A stretch of 64,000 bases of DNA from Ectobacillus panaciterrae DSM 19096 (GTDB lineage: Bacteria > Bacillota > Bacilli > Bacillales > Bacillaceae_G). The notes beneath the pieces are model-generated. The model ran no database searches and was not told the DNA's origin. It saw only the letters and a program-made list of their open reading frames with translations. The stretch is taken from NCBI RefSeq assembly GCF_000430785.1, contig NZ_KE387246.1:111421-175420 (forward strand), in the 5' to 3' direction. Below, in pieces: positions 55,435 to 63,421 of this stretch (the stretch's first letter is position 1; every line of letters begins with the position of its first letter). Both the position numbers and the translations under genes were made by a program.

Positions 55435-56724
55435 TTAAAAGGGCTGCAGCATAGGTTTTAGTTGATTAAACCATATCCATTGAGGACTATAACGTTGTCT
55501 TGCCATTGTTTTCGCGTGGACTACGTGATTTTCACGCATTAGATTGGTAATAATTTCTGCATGTTCTTTCAAATATGCTTCCTCGGAAGGGTGGTATGTT
55601 TCGTGGGTATTATACCCAAAATTTCTTGCATCCCACTTCATAAAGTAAGAATTCAATACTTTTCCAACTTCCTCCAAAGCAGGAACCCTTTCATTCAATA
55701 CAATGAAATTCCCTTTACTTGCCGCTTCTAAAACGGTTAGTCCAAACGACTCAGAAAAAGAAGGACATATAAAAAGATTAGAAAGGGAAAATAATTCTAA
55801 AACACCCTTTCTAGGGAATCCATTTTCAAAAGCTTTCATATCTGAAGTAAAAAACATATCATTATGTTCTAAACCGGATGCCGCTCCTTGTGCCTTAATT
55901 AAAGCTTTATATTGCTTAGTCCCGATATCCGCGCTTGGAAAATCGCAAAATATGACTTTCACCGTCTTTTCGCAGTTTTTCTTAATGGCCCCGCATAACG
56001 ATGCGACTTTTTCAAATTTCTTTCCAGGTGTCAGTCTCCCCGGGTAAATGACAAGTATATCAGGGGACATTAAGTCAACTTCCTGTCCGAGCAGCTTGAC
56101 TTCATCGCTCATGTAATTTAACAAATCAAGGCTGTTATTGACTGCTCGGCAGTTCCCTTCCGGAGCATTGTACTGTTTGGAGAGCGCAGAAATTCCTGAT
56201 TGGGTAGGATAGATATATAAAGTATTAGGCATGGGCGTAAACCTTGCTGAAAACGGCCATTTAGGATTTGGGGGACGATTTACGGGAGCGGAATGTGTAA
56301 AAGCGATAAATTTGACATGCGGCAGCTTTTCTTGTGCTTTTCTCACCGCCACATTGTGGAGTAAATGCCAGCCTTGATAATGAATATCATGCATAATACA
56401 TGCATCTACATCAGATAGTTTTGTTACCAAATCATCCGCAATCACATCCACTTCCTGATAAAAGGTATCATGTACTTTTCCACTGGCCTGTGTATAGTCT
56501 CTCCAATGTATTTGCTTGCCGTTGAGATGATTGGTCACTTTTCTCCATTCAATCCGTTCATCCAAGAAAATTCCGTGCCGCGCATCAAGCGGACAACTTT
56601 CACTTACAAGCATGATCGGCTGTTTATGATCATCCAACAACATCCTTATTTGTTCCGCTACAACATTTACTAATGAGTACGTACTATCTAAACCATTAAA
56701 CATGGTTAGAAGCGCAACTTTCAT
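55435..56724 (-). CDS. Glycosyltransferase family 4 protein
   Basis: A 429-residue GT-B enzyme with no signal peptide. The N-terminal acceptor domain has MHDIHYQGWHLLHNVAVRKA and VKFIAFTHSAPVNRPPN; the C-terminal donor domain has ILVIYPGRLTPGKKFEKVAS (residues about 225-245) and the E(x)7E motif in SFSESFGLTVLEAASKGNFI. It would transfer a sugar from a nucleotide sugar, probably retaining. It is the last of four minus-strand genes with the sulfotransferases and the GT-A protein. A CATATAAAT element at 56774-56782 lies 50 nt upstream but lacks a matching AC. Confidence 0.8.
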   Translation of the reverse strand: MKVALLTMFNGLDSTYSLVNVVAEQIRMLLDDHKQPIMLVSESCPLDARHGIFLDERIEWRKVTNHLNGKQIHWRDYTQASGKVHDTFYQEVDVIADDLVTKLSDVDACIMHDIHYQGWHLLHNVAVRKAQEKLPHVKFIAFTHSAPVNRPPNPKWPFSARFTPMPNTLYIYPTQSGISALSKQYNAPEGNCRAVNNSLDLLNYMSDEVKLLGQEVDLMSPDILVIYPGRLTPGKKFEKVASLCGAIKKNCEKTVKVIFCDFPSADIGTKQYKALIKAQGAASGLEHNDMFFTSDMKAFENGFPRKGVLELFSLSNLFICPSFSESFGLTVLEAASKGNFIVLNERVPALEEVGKVLNSYFMKWDARNFGYNTHETYHPSEEAYLKEHAEIITNLMRENHVVHAKTMARQRYSPQWIWFNQLKPMLQPF

Positions 56725-56905
56725 TCGTCAAGCCCCCTTTTACGAACCCGTTGTTAAAAATATCTACCTTAAAATTTATATGAGTGTTTGACAAAATTAT
56801 ACCCGGTTGTAATCATCGGTCTTACTGTAAAAGAGCTTAACGCTTGAGATGCGTAGATTAGAAAGAGGCTGCGAATGGTCTAGCTAAGAAGTTAATGGAA
56901 GGGTT

Positions 56906-57523
56906 TCAATATTCATATCCGAGTAAATCAATTTCTTTTTTATAATAATGCTGGATTAATTCTTTTTGTTGTTTATTGTAAACCGTTCTATAATGTTGAT
57001 GATTTTTCCTGAAGTTCCCTTTTGCCCTGGGCAGCCAGCCATCAAAAGGTAAACCGATTTTATTACAGATCATCTTCAAATCATTCTCTAAATTTTCATA
57101 TTTTCCAATATAGTCAACGGCTAATTGATCATTAATCGTATATATAGGAAAATTATATGAAAGCTGGAACTCCGATGATTTTAAAAAATCATCGAAAGTA
57201 ACAGTGACCGGATTACTCCTATAGTGATAAAGCGATATAACTTTGTCCCACGGGTTTCTATCAAAGCAAAACTTATAATATGAGTTCCATATTTCCTCTC
57301 CTATTAAATTCTTAACGTGTTTTGCCCTAATATGATTATAAAATTTCCCTTGATAGTTTTGTGGTTGTATTCCAAGCTTGGCCCTAATCTCCTCATCAGC
57401 AGGACTTATCGGCGTTATGATATCCTTATCACCGCAATATCTTGACAATGAAATTTCGATACTGGTGCCGGCTGTTTTTTTCGTTTTCAAAAAGATAAAT
57501 TTATGTTTATGAGATATAATCAT
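56906..57523 (-). CDS. Sulfotransferase (Sulfotransfer_2-like)
   Basis: A 205-residue protein with the PAPS-binding 5'-phosphosulfate loop FIFLKTKKTAGTSIEISLSR and the 3'-phosphate block YKFCFDRNPWDKVISLYHYR, the pattern of carbohydrate sulfotransferases of the Sulfotransfer_2 type. HIRAKHVKNLIGEEIWNSYY is similar to the substrate region of that group. No signal peptide, so it would act in the cytoplasm. The AGGAGG site is 13 nt from the ATG, an unusually long spacing. It would use PAPS made by Sat/CysC nearby. Confidence 0.75.
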   Translation of the reverse strand: MIISHKHKFIFLKTKKTAGTSIEISLSRYCGDKDIITPISPADEEIRAKLGIQPQNYQGKFYNHIRAKHVKNLIGEEIWNSYYKFCFDRNPWDKVISLYHYRSNPVTVTFDDFLKSSEFQLSYNFPIYTINDQLAVDYIGKYENLENDLKMICNKIGLPFDGWLPRAKGNFRKNHQHYRTVYNKQQKELIQHYYKKEIDLLGYEY

Positions 57524-57559
57524 TTTGCTAGACTAACCTCCTCTTTACTGTTCGAGAGA

Positions 57560-58165
57560 TTACGCGATTTTATATTCGTATAAATTACAAAAATTCTCTA
57601 ACTCTAATACGATATCCTTATTACAATTTGCTTTTATAAAGGAGAACGTTAGATCAGGGTGGTTTCTTGCGTTTACTTTCCTCTCTATTTTTTCAACTGG
57701 TAATAATGATTCTTTATTTTCAAATCGCTTTAGAAAATAAAATAATTTTTCTTCTGGATTTTTATCGATACAAACTTTTAGATTAGGTCTTTGCAGTTCT
57801 ATTTTTTTATACCAATCAAGAACACTTTTTACAGCTACTTCTACCCGATTTAAACCTTCCAAATTTAGATGTTTTTTACGGTAATCTAAACTTACCCTAG
57901 ATGGATTTTCTGTAAAATAACTGCTGCTTATAATATCAAGAGGATGTCTCAAATTCATTATAATGTAGTCAAAGGTGAAATCTTTTCGGTTAAGAGTAAG
58001 GTCAGTATATACTTGATAATCATCCACTACAAGCATCCAACTGCTAATTCCATCCCTGCCCATAATTTCATGTCCAATTTGATACCCAAATTGCCGAAAT
58101 AATTTCACCATAAATCCGGTACCGCTTCTTGGATGTCCTAAAACTAAAAATTTTCTATTTTCCAT
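57560..58165 (-). CDS. Sulfotransferase-like protein
   Basis: A 201-residue protein with a PAPS-loop-like FLVLGHPRSGTGFMVKLFRQ (residues 5-24) and a 3'-phosphate-like block DYIIMNLRHPLDIISSSYF. The C-terminal half (LDWYKKIELQRPNLKVCIDK) holds the usual substrate-side helices. Sequence differs clearly from its downstream neighbour, so it belongs to another sulfotransferase subgroup. AAAGGC is 11 nt from the ATG. It lies 36 bp before the next sulfotransferase gene. Confidence 0.7.
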   Translation of the reverse strand: MENRKFLVLGHPRSGTGFMVKLFRQFGYQIGHEIMGRDGISSWMLVVDDYQVYTDLTLNRKDFTFDYIIMNLRHPLDIISSSYFTENPSRVSLDYRKKHLNLEGLNRVEVAVKSVLDWYKKIELQRPNLKVCIDKNPEEKLFYFLKRFENKESLLPVEKIERKVNARNHPDLTFSFIKANCNKDIVLELENFCNLYEYKIA

Positions 58166-58274
58166 TTAAATTCAGCCTTTCATAAGTGACTTATTAACCA
58201 AAAGAAGTTAGATTCTTCTTGTCTAGTATTCTTTAGGTTATTTTAAGTAATGTAAGTTTTTAAAACACACTTAA

Positions 58275-59120
58275 TTATTGAATATGGAAAAATTGTTTCG
58301 ACTTTAAGGCTATAAACAAACAGTAATCTCTGATCCTATTTATATCTAAATGATCGGTACTCAAATCATCATATTTTCCCGCCGTAAATTGAAACTTAGA
58401 AAACATATTATTTGTATGCCAACAGTGTATGTGCGGATGATTATCGATTGATTCTAATGAGGCACTACCATAATCAAGTCTCTTTGGGTCTATTGTAATT
58501 TGATCTACAAAATGGTTAGCTGCAATTTCACAACCGTACATTGACGCAACCCCCCGATACCAGCTAGGCCATTTTCCCTCATCACCCTTAAATTCTTCTG
58601 TCAAAATATGAGCTGTAATAGTTGTCGCGAGTTTACAAACTTCTCTTACCAACCAGCCATTACCGTAATGAGTCGATCCTAGATTGTGAAGCCCTTGATG
58701 ACGCAAATGAAATTGTGATGAGATTCTTTTTAAATTGGAGCGTGTTTTTTCATCGTTTACATAACCGCCTCGTCCTACAGTATAGAAAGCAGGGTAAAAG
58801 GAATTCCATGCGGGTGTTAAAAATGTGTCCGCATCGGTTCTCAGAATATAATCGTAATGCTCTAAAAAAGCTGCTTGCTCTCCCGCTAAACAACTAATTG
58901 AATTAATAAATCGATAACGGAGAAATTCAGGAGGATTACTGGCTAACTCACATTCAACTTTTATACAGTCATCCGGAATTTTTTTTAAGGCTTCCTTTGT
59001 TCCAAATACAACAAGATCAGTATCATTCGATTGTATATATTTTAGAGAGGTATATAAGCAACCCAATTGAAGCAATAAATGTTTATTATCCTCTACAAAC
59101 ACTACAACAGCTCTCCGCAT
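58275..59120 (-). CDS. GT-A-type glycosyltransferase-like protein
   Basis: A 281-residue protein (MRRAVVVFVEDNKHLLLQLG at the start) with the DXD-type metal site YDYILRTDADTFLTPAW (about residue 95) after LGCLYTSLKYIQSNDTDLVV. Later blocks such as HQGLHNLGSTHYGNGWLVRE and PHIHCWHTNNMFSKFQ fit a nucleotide-sugar transferase. I cannot place it in a numbered family with certainty (it resembles the DUF7164 group). The ATG at 59120 has AAAGGGTG 6 nt upstream; the open frame starts three codons earlier. A SigK-type promoter lies 90 nt upstream. It heads the minus-strand run. Confidence 0.65.
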   Translation of the reverse strand: MRRAVVVFVEDNKHLLLQLGCLYTSLKYIQSNDTDLVVFGTKEALKKIPDDCIKVECELASNPPEFLRYRFINSISCLAGEQAAFLEHYDYILRTDADTFLTPAWNSFYPAFYTVGRGGYVNDEKTRSNLKRISSQFHLRHQGLHNLGSTHYGNGWLVREVCKLATTITAHILTEEFKGDEGKWPSWYRGVASMYGCEIAANHFVDQITIDPKRLDYGSASLESIDNHPHIHCWHTNNMFSKFQFTAGKYDDLSTDHLDINRIRDYCLFIALKSKQFFHIQ

Positions 59121-59207
59121 TTCACACACCCTTTTTAAATTAATGTACAGAGAAGATATAACTAGAAATAATCTAAAGATTGTTGTGTTTCAAAATGTTC
59201 CTAATGT

Positions 59208-59236
59208 TATTTATATGAAGATGGAAATGGAAGGGT
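59208..59236 (-). promoter_or_regulatory. SigK-type promoter of the glycosyltransferase-sulfotransferase run
   Basis: On the minus strand: AC at 59235-59236, 17 nt, then CATATAAATA. The same spacing and -10 form are found at 53520. The -10 has one extra base compared with CATANNNTA. Confidence 0.5.
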
Positions 59237-59384
59237 GTACAAATTGGATGGAAATGCCATTTCTATAAACAAACTTGAACCTAGATTTTGCATTTGAAAG
59301 CTAATTCTCGCTGTTACTTATGGTAAGATTCCCCTAATCATTTTAACAACGGAAGTGAAGAAAAATGAACAAGCCACCTATCGA

Positions 59385-59410
59385 ACACTAAAAATATATT
59401 CACATATAAT
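59385..59410 (+). promoter_or_regulatory. Possible SigK-type promoter of the third sulfotransferase gene
   Basis: AC, 16 nt, CATATAAT on the plus strand, about 160 nt before the start at 59570. The region 59130-59569 is otherwise empty of genes and contains both divergent promoters. Confidence 0.35.
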
Positions 59411-59569
59411 GTTATCGTATATATTTGTCAACTATGAAGGCATACCAGCATCATGCACAATAAGGAATGATCTAATATACCAATTACTCCTTTTATTTTT
59501 TGTATCGCAATGTAAATGTTATATTTTTTTGGTATAACAAAAAATCAAAAATTTCATAGGGGGAAAACC

Positions 59570-60316
59570 GTGAACTCGAAAAAATTTGTATTCATTTGTG
59601 GTCTACACCGAAGCGGCACGACCATTTTATCTAAATTACTTAGGGAACATTATGAAGTAAGTGGTTTCCGTAATACAGGTTCGCCGATGGACGAAGGACA
59701 ACATTTACAAACAGTATTCCCGCCGGCAAAGCGATTTGGTGGACCGGGTGTTTTCGCTTTTGACCAAGCCTCTTATTTGGATGAACACTCTAATTTAATT
59801 ACACCTGAAAACAAAAATAAATTATTTTTTGAATGGGGAAAACATTGGGATTTGTCCAAGCCTATCTTGTTGGAAAAGTCACCTCCAAATATAATTAGAA
59901 CCCGCTTTCTACAGGAGATGTTTCCGAACTCCTATTTTATTGTAATTAAAAGACATCCTGTCGCTGTTTCTTTAGCCACAAATGCTTTTTCAGGGAGAAA
60001 TATAGAATTGGAAAAGTTAATTGATCATTGGATTTTATGCCATAAGCAGCTGGAAACAGATCTGCCACTACTAAAAAACGTCATTATAATTAAATATGAG
60101 GAATTGGCGGCTAATCCAGAAAATATATTACAGTCAATATCTAATTTTATTAAATGTAACCCTATCGACGTCGCACTTCCAATCAATTCAAACACTAATG
60201 AGAAGTACTTAAAAAAGTGGATGGAATTACCCGCTACTAAAAGAGCTAATATAGTGAATAAGTACGAAAGGGAAATAAATGCTTTTGGATATAGCTTTAA
60301 AGAATTTTTTAAGTAG
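59570..60316 (+). CDS. Sulfotransferase
   Basis: A 248-residue cytoplasmic protein with the PAPS loop FVFICGLHRSGTTILSKLLR (residues 6-25) and the 3'-phosphate block SYFIVIKRHPVAVSLATNAF. SPPNIIRTRFLQEMFPN precedes it as in many bacterial Sulfotransfer_1/3 proteins, and the C terminus KYEREINAFGYSF is typical for the group. The start is GTG behind AGGGGGAAAA; an ORF start 18 codons upstream lacks a site. It is divergent from the minus-strand sulfotransferases and convergent with cysC. Confidence 0.8.
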   Translation: MNSKKFVFICGLHRSGTTILSKLLREHYEVSGFRNTGSPMDEGQHLQTVFPPAKRFGGPGVFAFDQASYLDEHSNLITPENKNKLFFEWGKHWDLSKPILLEKSPPNIIRTRFLQEMFPNSYFIVIKRHPVAVSLATNAFSGRNIELEKLIDHWILCHKQLETDLPLLKNVIIIKYEELAANPENILQSISNFIKCNPIDVALPINSNTNEKYLKKWMELPATKRANIVNKYEREINAFGYSFKEFFK

Positions 60317-60390
60317 AACACCGTAGATTCATCATTAACTTCTTTAATATTTGATTTTACTAGATTTCTCATGATGATTCATTTTCTGGA

Positions 60391-60432
60391 AGCTGACGGG
60401 GAAGTATGTTTTTTATGTTTCCCCGTCAGCCT
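60391..60432. terminator. Hairpin between a sulfotransferase gene and cysC (first)
   Basis: GCTGACGGGGA / TCCCCGTCAGC 11-bp stem with a T-rich 17-nt loop; T-rich right flank. It may terminate the plus-strand sulfotransferase gene. Confidence 0.7.
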
Positions 60433-60526
60433 CTTTCTATATTTTTCAAAAGAAATTTGCCCCTCGATTTTCAGGGAATACATAAAGCCAGCCTGCATCA
60501 GTGCAAACTATTCACAGTAAACGTTT

Positions 60527-60581
60527 TAACTCTGAGATCACATCCCTGAATAAAATTAAGTAGGATGTGAACTCAGAGTTA
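60527..60581. terminator. Hairpin between a sulfotransferase gene and cysC (second)
   Basis: TAACTCTGAG...CTCAGAGTTA with inner TCACATCC / GGATGTGA. The A-run on the right gives a T-run on the minus strand before the stem, so its direction is unclear. Confidence 0.65.
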
Positions 60582-60623
60582 AAAATAAAATCAACAATGA
60601 ACTTTATTTCATTAAACAAAATA

Positions 60624-61229
60624 CTAAATATATCTTTTATCCATCAAATAGCTAATGATTTGATCCGTACAACTGTCTATTGACATACTCTCCGTATTGA
60701 CGGTTATTTCAGGAGAAACTGGGGCTTCATAGGGTGAGGAGATACCAGTAAAATCGGTAATCTCACCCTTTCTTGCTTTTTTATATAAGCCCTTTGGGTC
60801 TCGTGTCTCACAAACCTCTAACGAACATTTTGTGTATATTTCAATAAACTCGTCCTCTTTTAAAAGATCTCTTACCTTTTGACGGTCTTCTGTATATGGA
60901 GAAATAAAAGCGGAGAGGACAATGATTCCACTGTCAACAAATAGCTTGGCTACTTCACCGATACGTCTTATATTTTCTTTTCGATCTTCCTCCCGAAAGC
61001 CTAAATCTTTGTTTAACCCGTATCTTATATTATCTCCATCTAATAAATAAGTAGAAATCCCAAGAGAATGCAGCCTTTCTTCCACTTTATTCGCTAAGGT
61101 TGACTTGCCCGAGCCTGATAATCCTGTGAACCATAGGACACAACTTTTTTGGCCGTGTAATTTCTGACGGTCTTCTTTTGTTATCGCCGTTTCGTGCCAA
61201 ATAATATTCTCTTTTTTTGGTTTGTCCAC
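60624..61229 (-). CDS. cysC: Adenylylsulfate (APS) kinase
   Basis: A 201-residue enzyme that phosphorylates APS to PAPS. The P-loop is [20 protein letters not shown] (about residue 34-53), the APS-binding block is [20 protein letters not shown], then [15 protein letters not shown] and [20 protein letters not shown]. The start is GTG with GGAGG, which lies inside the end of sat; the genes are 4 nt apart. The cysteine-pathway partner cysH is absent nearby, so PAPS is more likely used by the sulfotransferases. Confidence 0.92.
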   Translation of the reverse strand: MDKPKKENIIWHETAITKEDRQKLHGQKSCVLWFTGLSGSGKSTLANKVEERLHSLGISTYLLDGDNIRYGLNKDLGFREEDRKENIRRIGEVAKLFVDSGIIVLSAFISPYTEDRQKVRDLLKEDEFIEIYTKCSLEVCETRDPKGLYKKARKGEITDFTGISSPYEAPVSPEITVNTESMSIDSCTDQIISYLMDKRYI

Positions 61230-61233
61230 GTGC

Positions 61234-62370
61234 TTATTCCTCCAAACTTAGTCCTTTTATTAAAGTATCAATTACTTCGGGACGGCTGAATTCCATCGGA
61301 GGTCTTTCTCCGTTTCTTAACATTTCTCTCACCTTTGTTCCAGACAAAATGAATCGATCCGTTTCATCATGCGGACATGTCTTTGAAGATGCCATTGCAT
61401 GGCATTTTTTACAATAAAAACTATGTTCAAAAAAGAGCGGAACAATTTGTAATTCATCTTTTTTAAAACGGTTAAAAATTAATTGAGAATCATAAGTACC
61501 ATAGTAATTTCCGACTCCGGCATGATCGCGGCCGACAATAAAATGTGTGCAGCCGTAATTTTTTCTTACAAGCGCATGGAAGACGGCTTCCCGGGGTCCG
61601 GCATAACGCATGGGGGCTGGAAAAGCGGCTAACATCGTATATTTTTCAGGATAATAATGTTCGATTAACACTTCATAACTATCCATTCGAATATGTTGCG
61701 GGATATCATCTTTTTTCGTCTCACCGACCAATGGATGAATCAAAAGGCCATCGGCCGTTTCAAGAGCTGACTTTTGAATATATTCATGGGCGCGATGAAT
61801 AGGGTTGCGTGTCTGAAAACCAACAACCTTCCCCCATCCCCGTTTATCAAACTCTGCTCTAGTATCTATTGGGTCCAAATAATACTTTTCAGCCACTTTT
61901 CTTTTTGGACGTTTCATCATCGTAATCTTACCGCCTGCATAAATCCCTGATTGTTCATAAAGCTTTGCCACTCCGGGATGGTTGTGATCGGTTGTTCCAT
62001 AAACGTATTCAGCCTCTATTTTTTTATCTGCTTCATATATTTCTTCAATTTCAATAACTCCATAAACGTTGTGGCTATGAACAAGTTTCACTTTAGAACC
62101 ATGATGGATGGATTGTGCTTCTTTAGTGGAAATCGATAATGTAATAGGAAGCGCCCAAGTCAAACCGCTTTGCAAGCGCATATGATAAAGTACATTTTCA
62201 TAATCTTCTTTCCCCATGAATCCTTGAAGAGGACTAAATGCGCCAATAGCTATACATTCTAGATTTGCAAGAGTAAACTCATCTATTTCGATTTGCTGCT
62301 CGATATCATCTACATTCAAATTGGGATTAAAACGATTGATTAATTGACCGCCGTGGGGGGATATTGCCAT
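61234..62370 (-). CDS. sat: ATP sulfurylase (sulfate adenylyltransferase)
   Basis: A 378-residue homo-oligomeric-type enzyme that makes APS from ATP and sulfate. Motifs are [19 protein letters not shown] (HxxH), [20 protein letters not shown] and [20 protein letters not shown]; the Cys-containing [17 protein letters not shown] block is present. AGAGGTGATG precedes the ATG. It is the first gene of a sat-cysC operon and divergent from the permease gene. A CATACTCTA (SigK-type -10) lies 45 nt upstream. Confidence 0.93.
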   Translation of the reverse strand: MAISPHGGQLINRFNPNLNVDDIEQQIEIDEFTLANLECIAIGAFSPLQGFMGKEDYENVLYHMRLQSGLTWALPITLSISTKEAQSIHHGSKVKLVHSHNVYGVIEIEEIYEADKKIEAEYVYGTTDHNHPGVAKLYEQSGIYAGGKITMMKRPKRKVAEKYYLDPIDTRAEFDKRGWGKVVGFQTRNPIHRAHEYIQKSALETADGLLIHPLVGETKKDDIPQHIRMDSYEVLIEHYYPEKYTMLAAFPAPMRYAGPREAVFHALVRKNYGCTHFIVGRDHAGVGNYYGTYDSQLIFNRFKKDELQIVPLFFEHSFYCKKCHAMASSKTCPHDETDRFILSGTKVREMLRNGERPPMEFSRPEVIDTLIKGLSLEE

Positions 62371-62414
62371 TATTAAACATCACCTCTATTAGTAGTTAAA
62401 ATCTATTATCTCTA

Positions 62415-62423
62415 TAGAGTATG
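62415..62423 (-). promoter_or_regulatory. SigK-like -10 element of sat-cysC
   Basis: CATACTCTA on the minus strand matches CATANNNTA exactly. No AC occurs at 16-17 nt upstream, so the -35 is weak or absent. The element overlaps a CTCTATAGAG palindrome. Confidence 0.35.
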
Positions 62424-62465
62424 ATGCTTTAAAAAAAATGACTAGACATTTGAGGTGAATAGGAA

Positions 62466-63227
62466 GTGAGTATTGAATTTGTTTTTATCGGATTGCTGGT
62501 CGGATGGCTCGTTGGAATGACAGGGGTCGGCGGAGCCGCTTTGCTTACCCCGTTATTGATTTTTATGGGCATTCATCCAACGATCGCCATCGGCACGGAC
62601 TTTGCCTATAATTCAATTACAAAAATGGTTGGGGCCATCCAACATACGAGACAAAAAACGGTTCATTTTCAACTGGTAAAATATTTGGCCATCGGGAGTA
62701 TACCGTCTGCTGTTACGGCCAATATACTATTTTATTTGTTTCTAGCTGACTACTATAATGAAGAGTTTGTGAGGCTCTTGCTGGGTTCTATTCTAATGAT
62801 CATTTCCACTATTACATTGATTCAAATGACTTTTGGTCGTCATTCAGTTAACCGTTGGAAAGTAAAGCCATTAGAAGAAAAACGGCATCTGACCATCCTG
62901 GCGGGAGTCATCATCGGAGCCATCGTAGGAATCACTTCGATTGGATCGGGAAGCCTTTTTGCATTGTTTATCTTATATGTTTACAATATGAAATCTTCCG
63001 AATTAGTTGGTACAGATGTCACTCATGCTTTTTTGCTTACTTCCATTTCAGGCCTCCTGATGGCCGGATTTGGACACATCGATTATTTCTTAGTGGGCAA
63101 TCTTCTATGCGGATCCATTCCAGGAGCGATCATCGGCAGTAAACTTACAACAAAGATGCCGTCGAACTATATACGTATTTTCATTATTGTGATCATTTTC
63201 ATTAGTGGAATGAAACTAGTTTTTTAG
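62466..63227 (+). CDS. TauE/SafE family permease (possible sulfate or sulfonate-type transporter)
   Basis: A 253-residue membrane protein with about eight helices. The two family repeats begin with GWLVGMTGVGGAALLTPLLI and, in the second half, VIIGAIVGITSIGSGSLFAL. IGTDFAYNSITKMVGAIQHT is the typical first loop. TauE/SafE proteins move sulfur-containing anions or other small anions. Divergence from sat (96 bp between starts) suggests sulfate uptake for PAPS synthesis. The direction of transport is not shown. The start is GTG behind GAGGTGAATAGG. Confidence 0.82.
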   Translation: MSIEFVFIGLLVGWLVGMTGVGGAALLTPLLIFMGIHPTIAIGTDFAYNSITKMVGAIQHTRQKTVHFQLVKYLAIGSIPSAVTANILFYLFLADYYNEEFVRLLLGSILMIISTITLIQMTFGRHSVNRWKVKPLEEKRHLTILAGVIIGAIVGITSIGSGSLFALFILYVYNMKSSELVGTDVTHAFLLTSISGLLMAGFGHIDYFLVGNLLCGSIPGAIIGSKLTTKMPSNYIRIFIIVIIFISGMKLVF

Positions 63228-63308
63228 AGTGGAACACTTTTTAATGAAAGAAATAATCATGAAGAGCAAAATAAAAGATTTACAATGATGAATGATGAAT
63301 TCATCCAA

Positions 63309-63336
63309 ACCATTATTACTCTAAGGACATACTATA
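63309..63336 (+). promoter_or_regulatory. SigK-type promoter of the Thr-rich protein gene
   Basis: AC, 17 nt, CATACTATA: an exact SigK match in -35 dinucleotide, spacing and -10. It is the best of the set, 86 nt before the start codon. Confidence 0.65.
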
Positions 63337-63421
63337 TTTGAGGAAAGAGGGAAAATGTGATAAAGATCAGGTTTTTTCTTTTTTCACATTAAATTTTATT
63401 GAAAAGGAGTGTAAAATTTAT

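Noticed and set aside
59355..59537. 60-codon frame on the plus strand
   Set aside because: No Shine-Dalgarno sequence; it lies over the divergent promoter region of the sulfotransferase genes and shows no recognisable domain.
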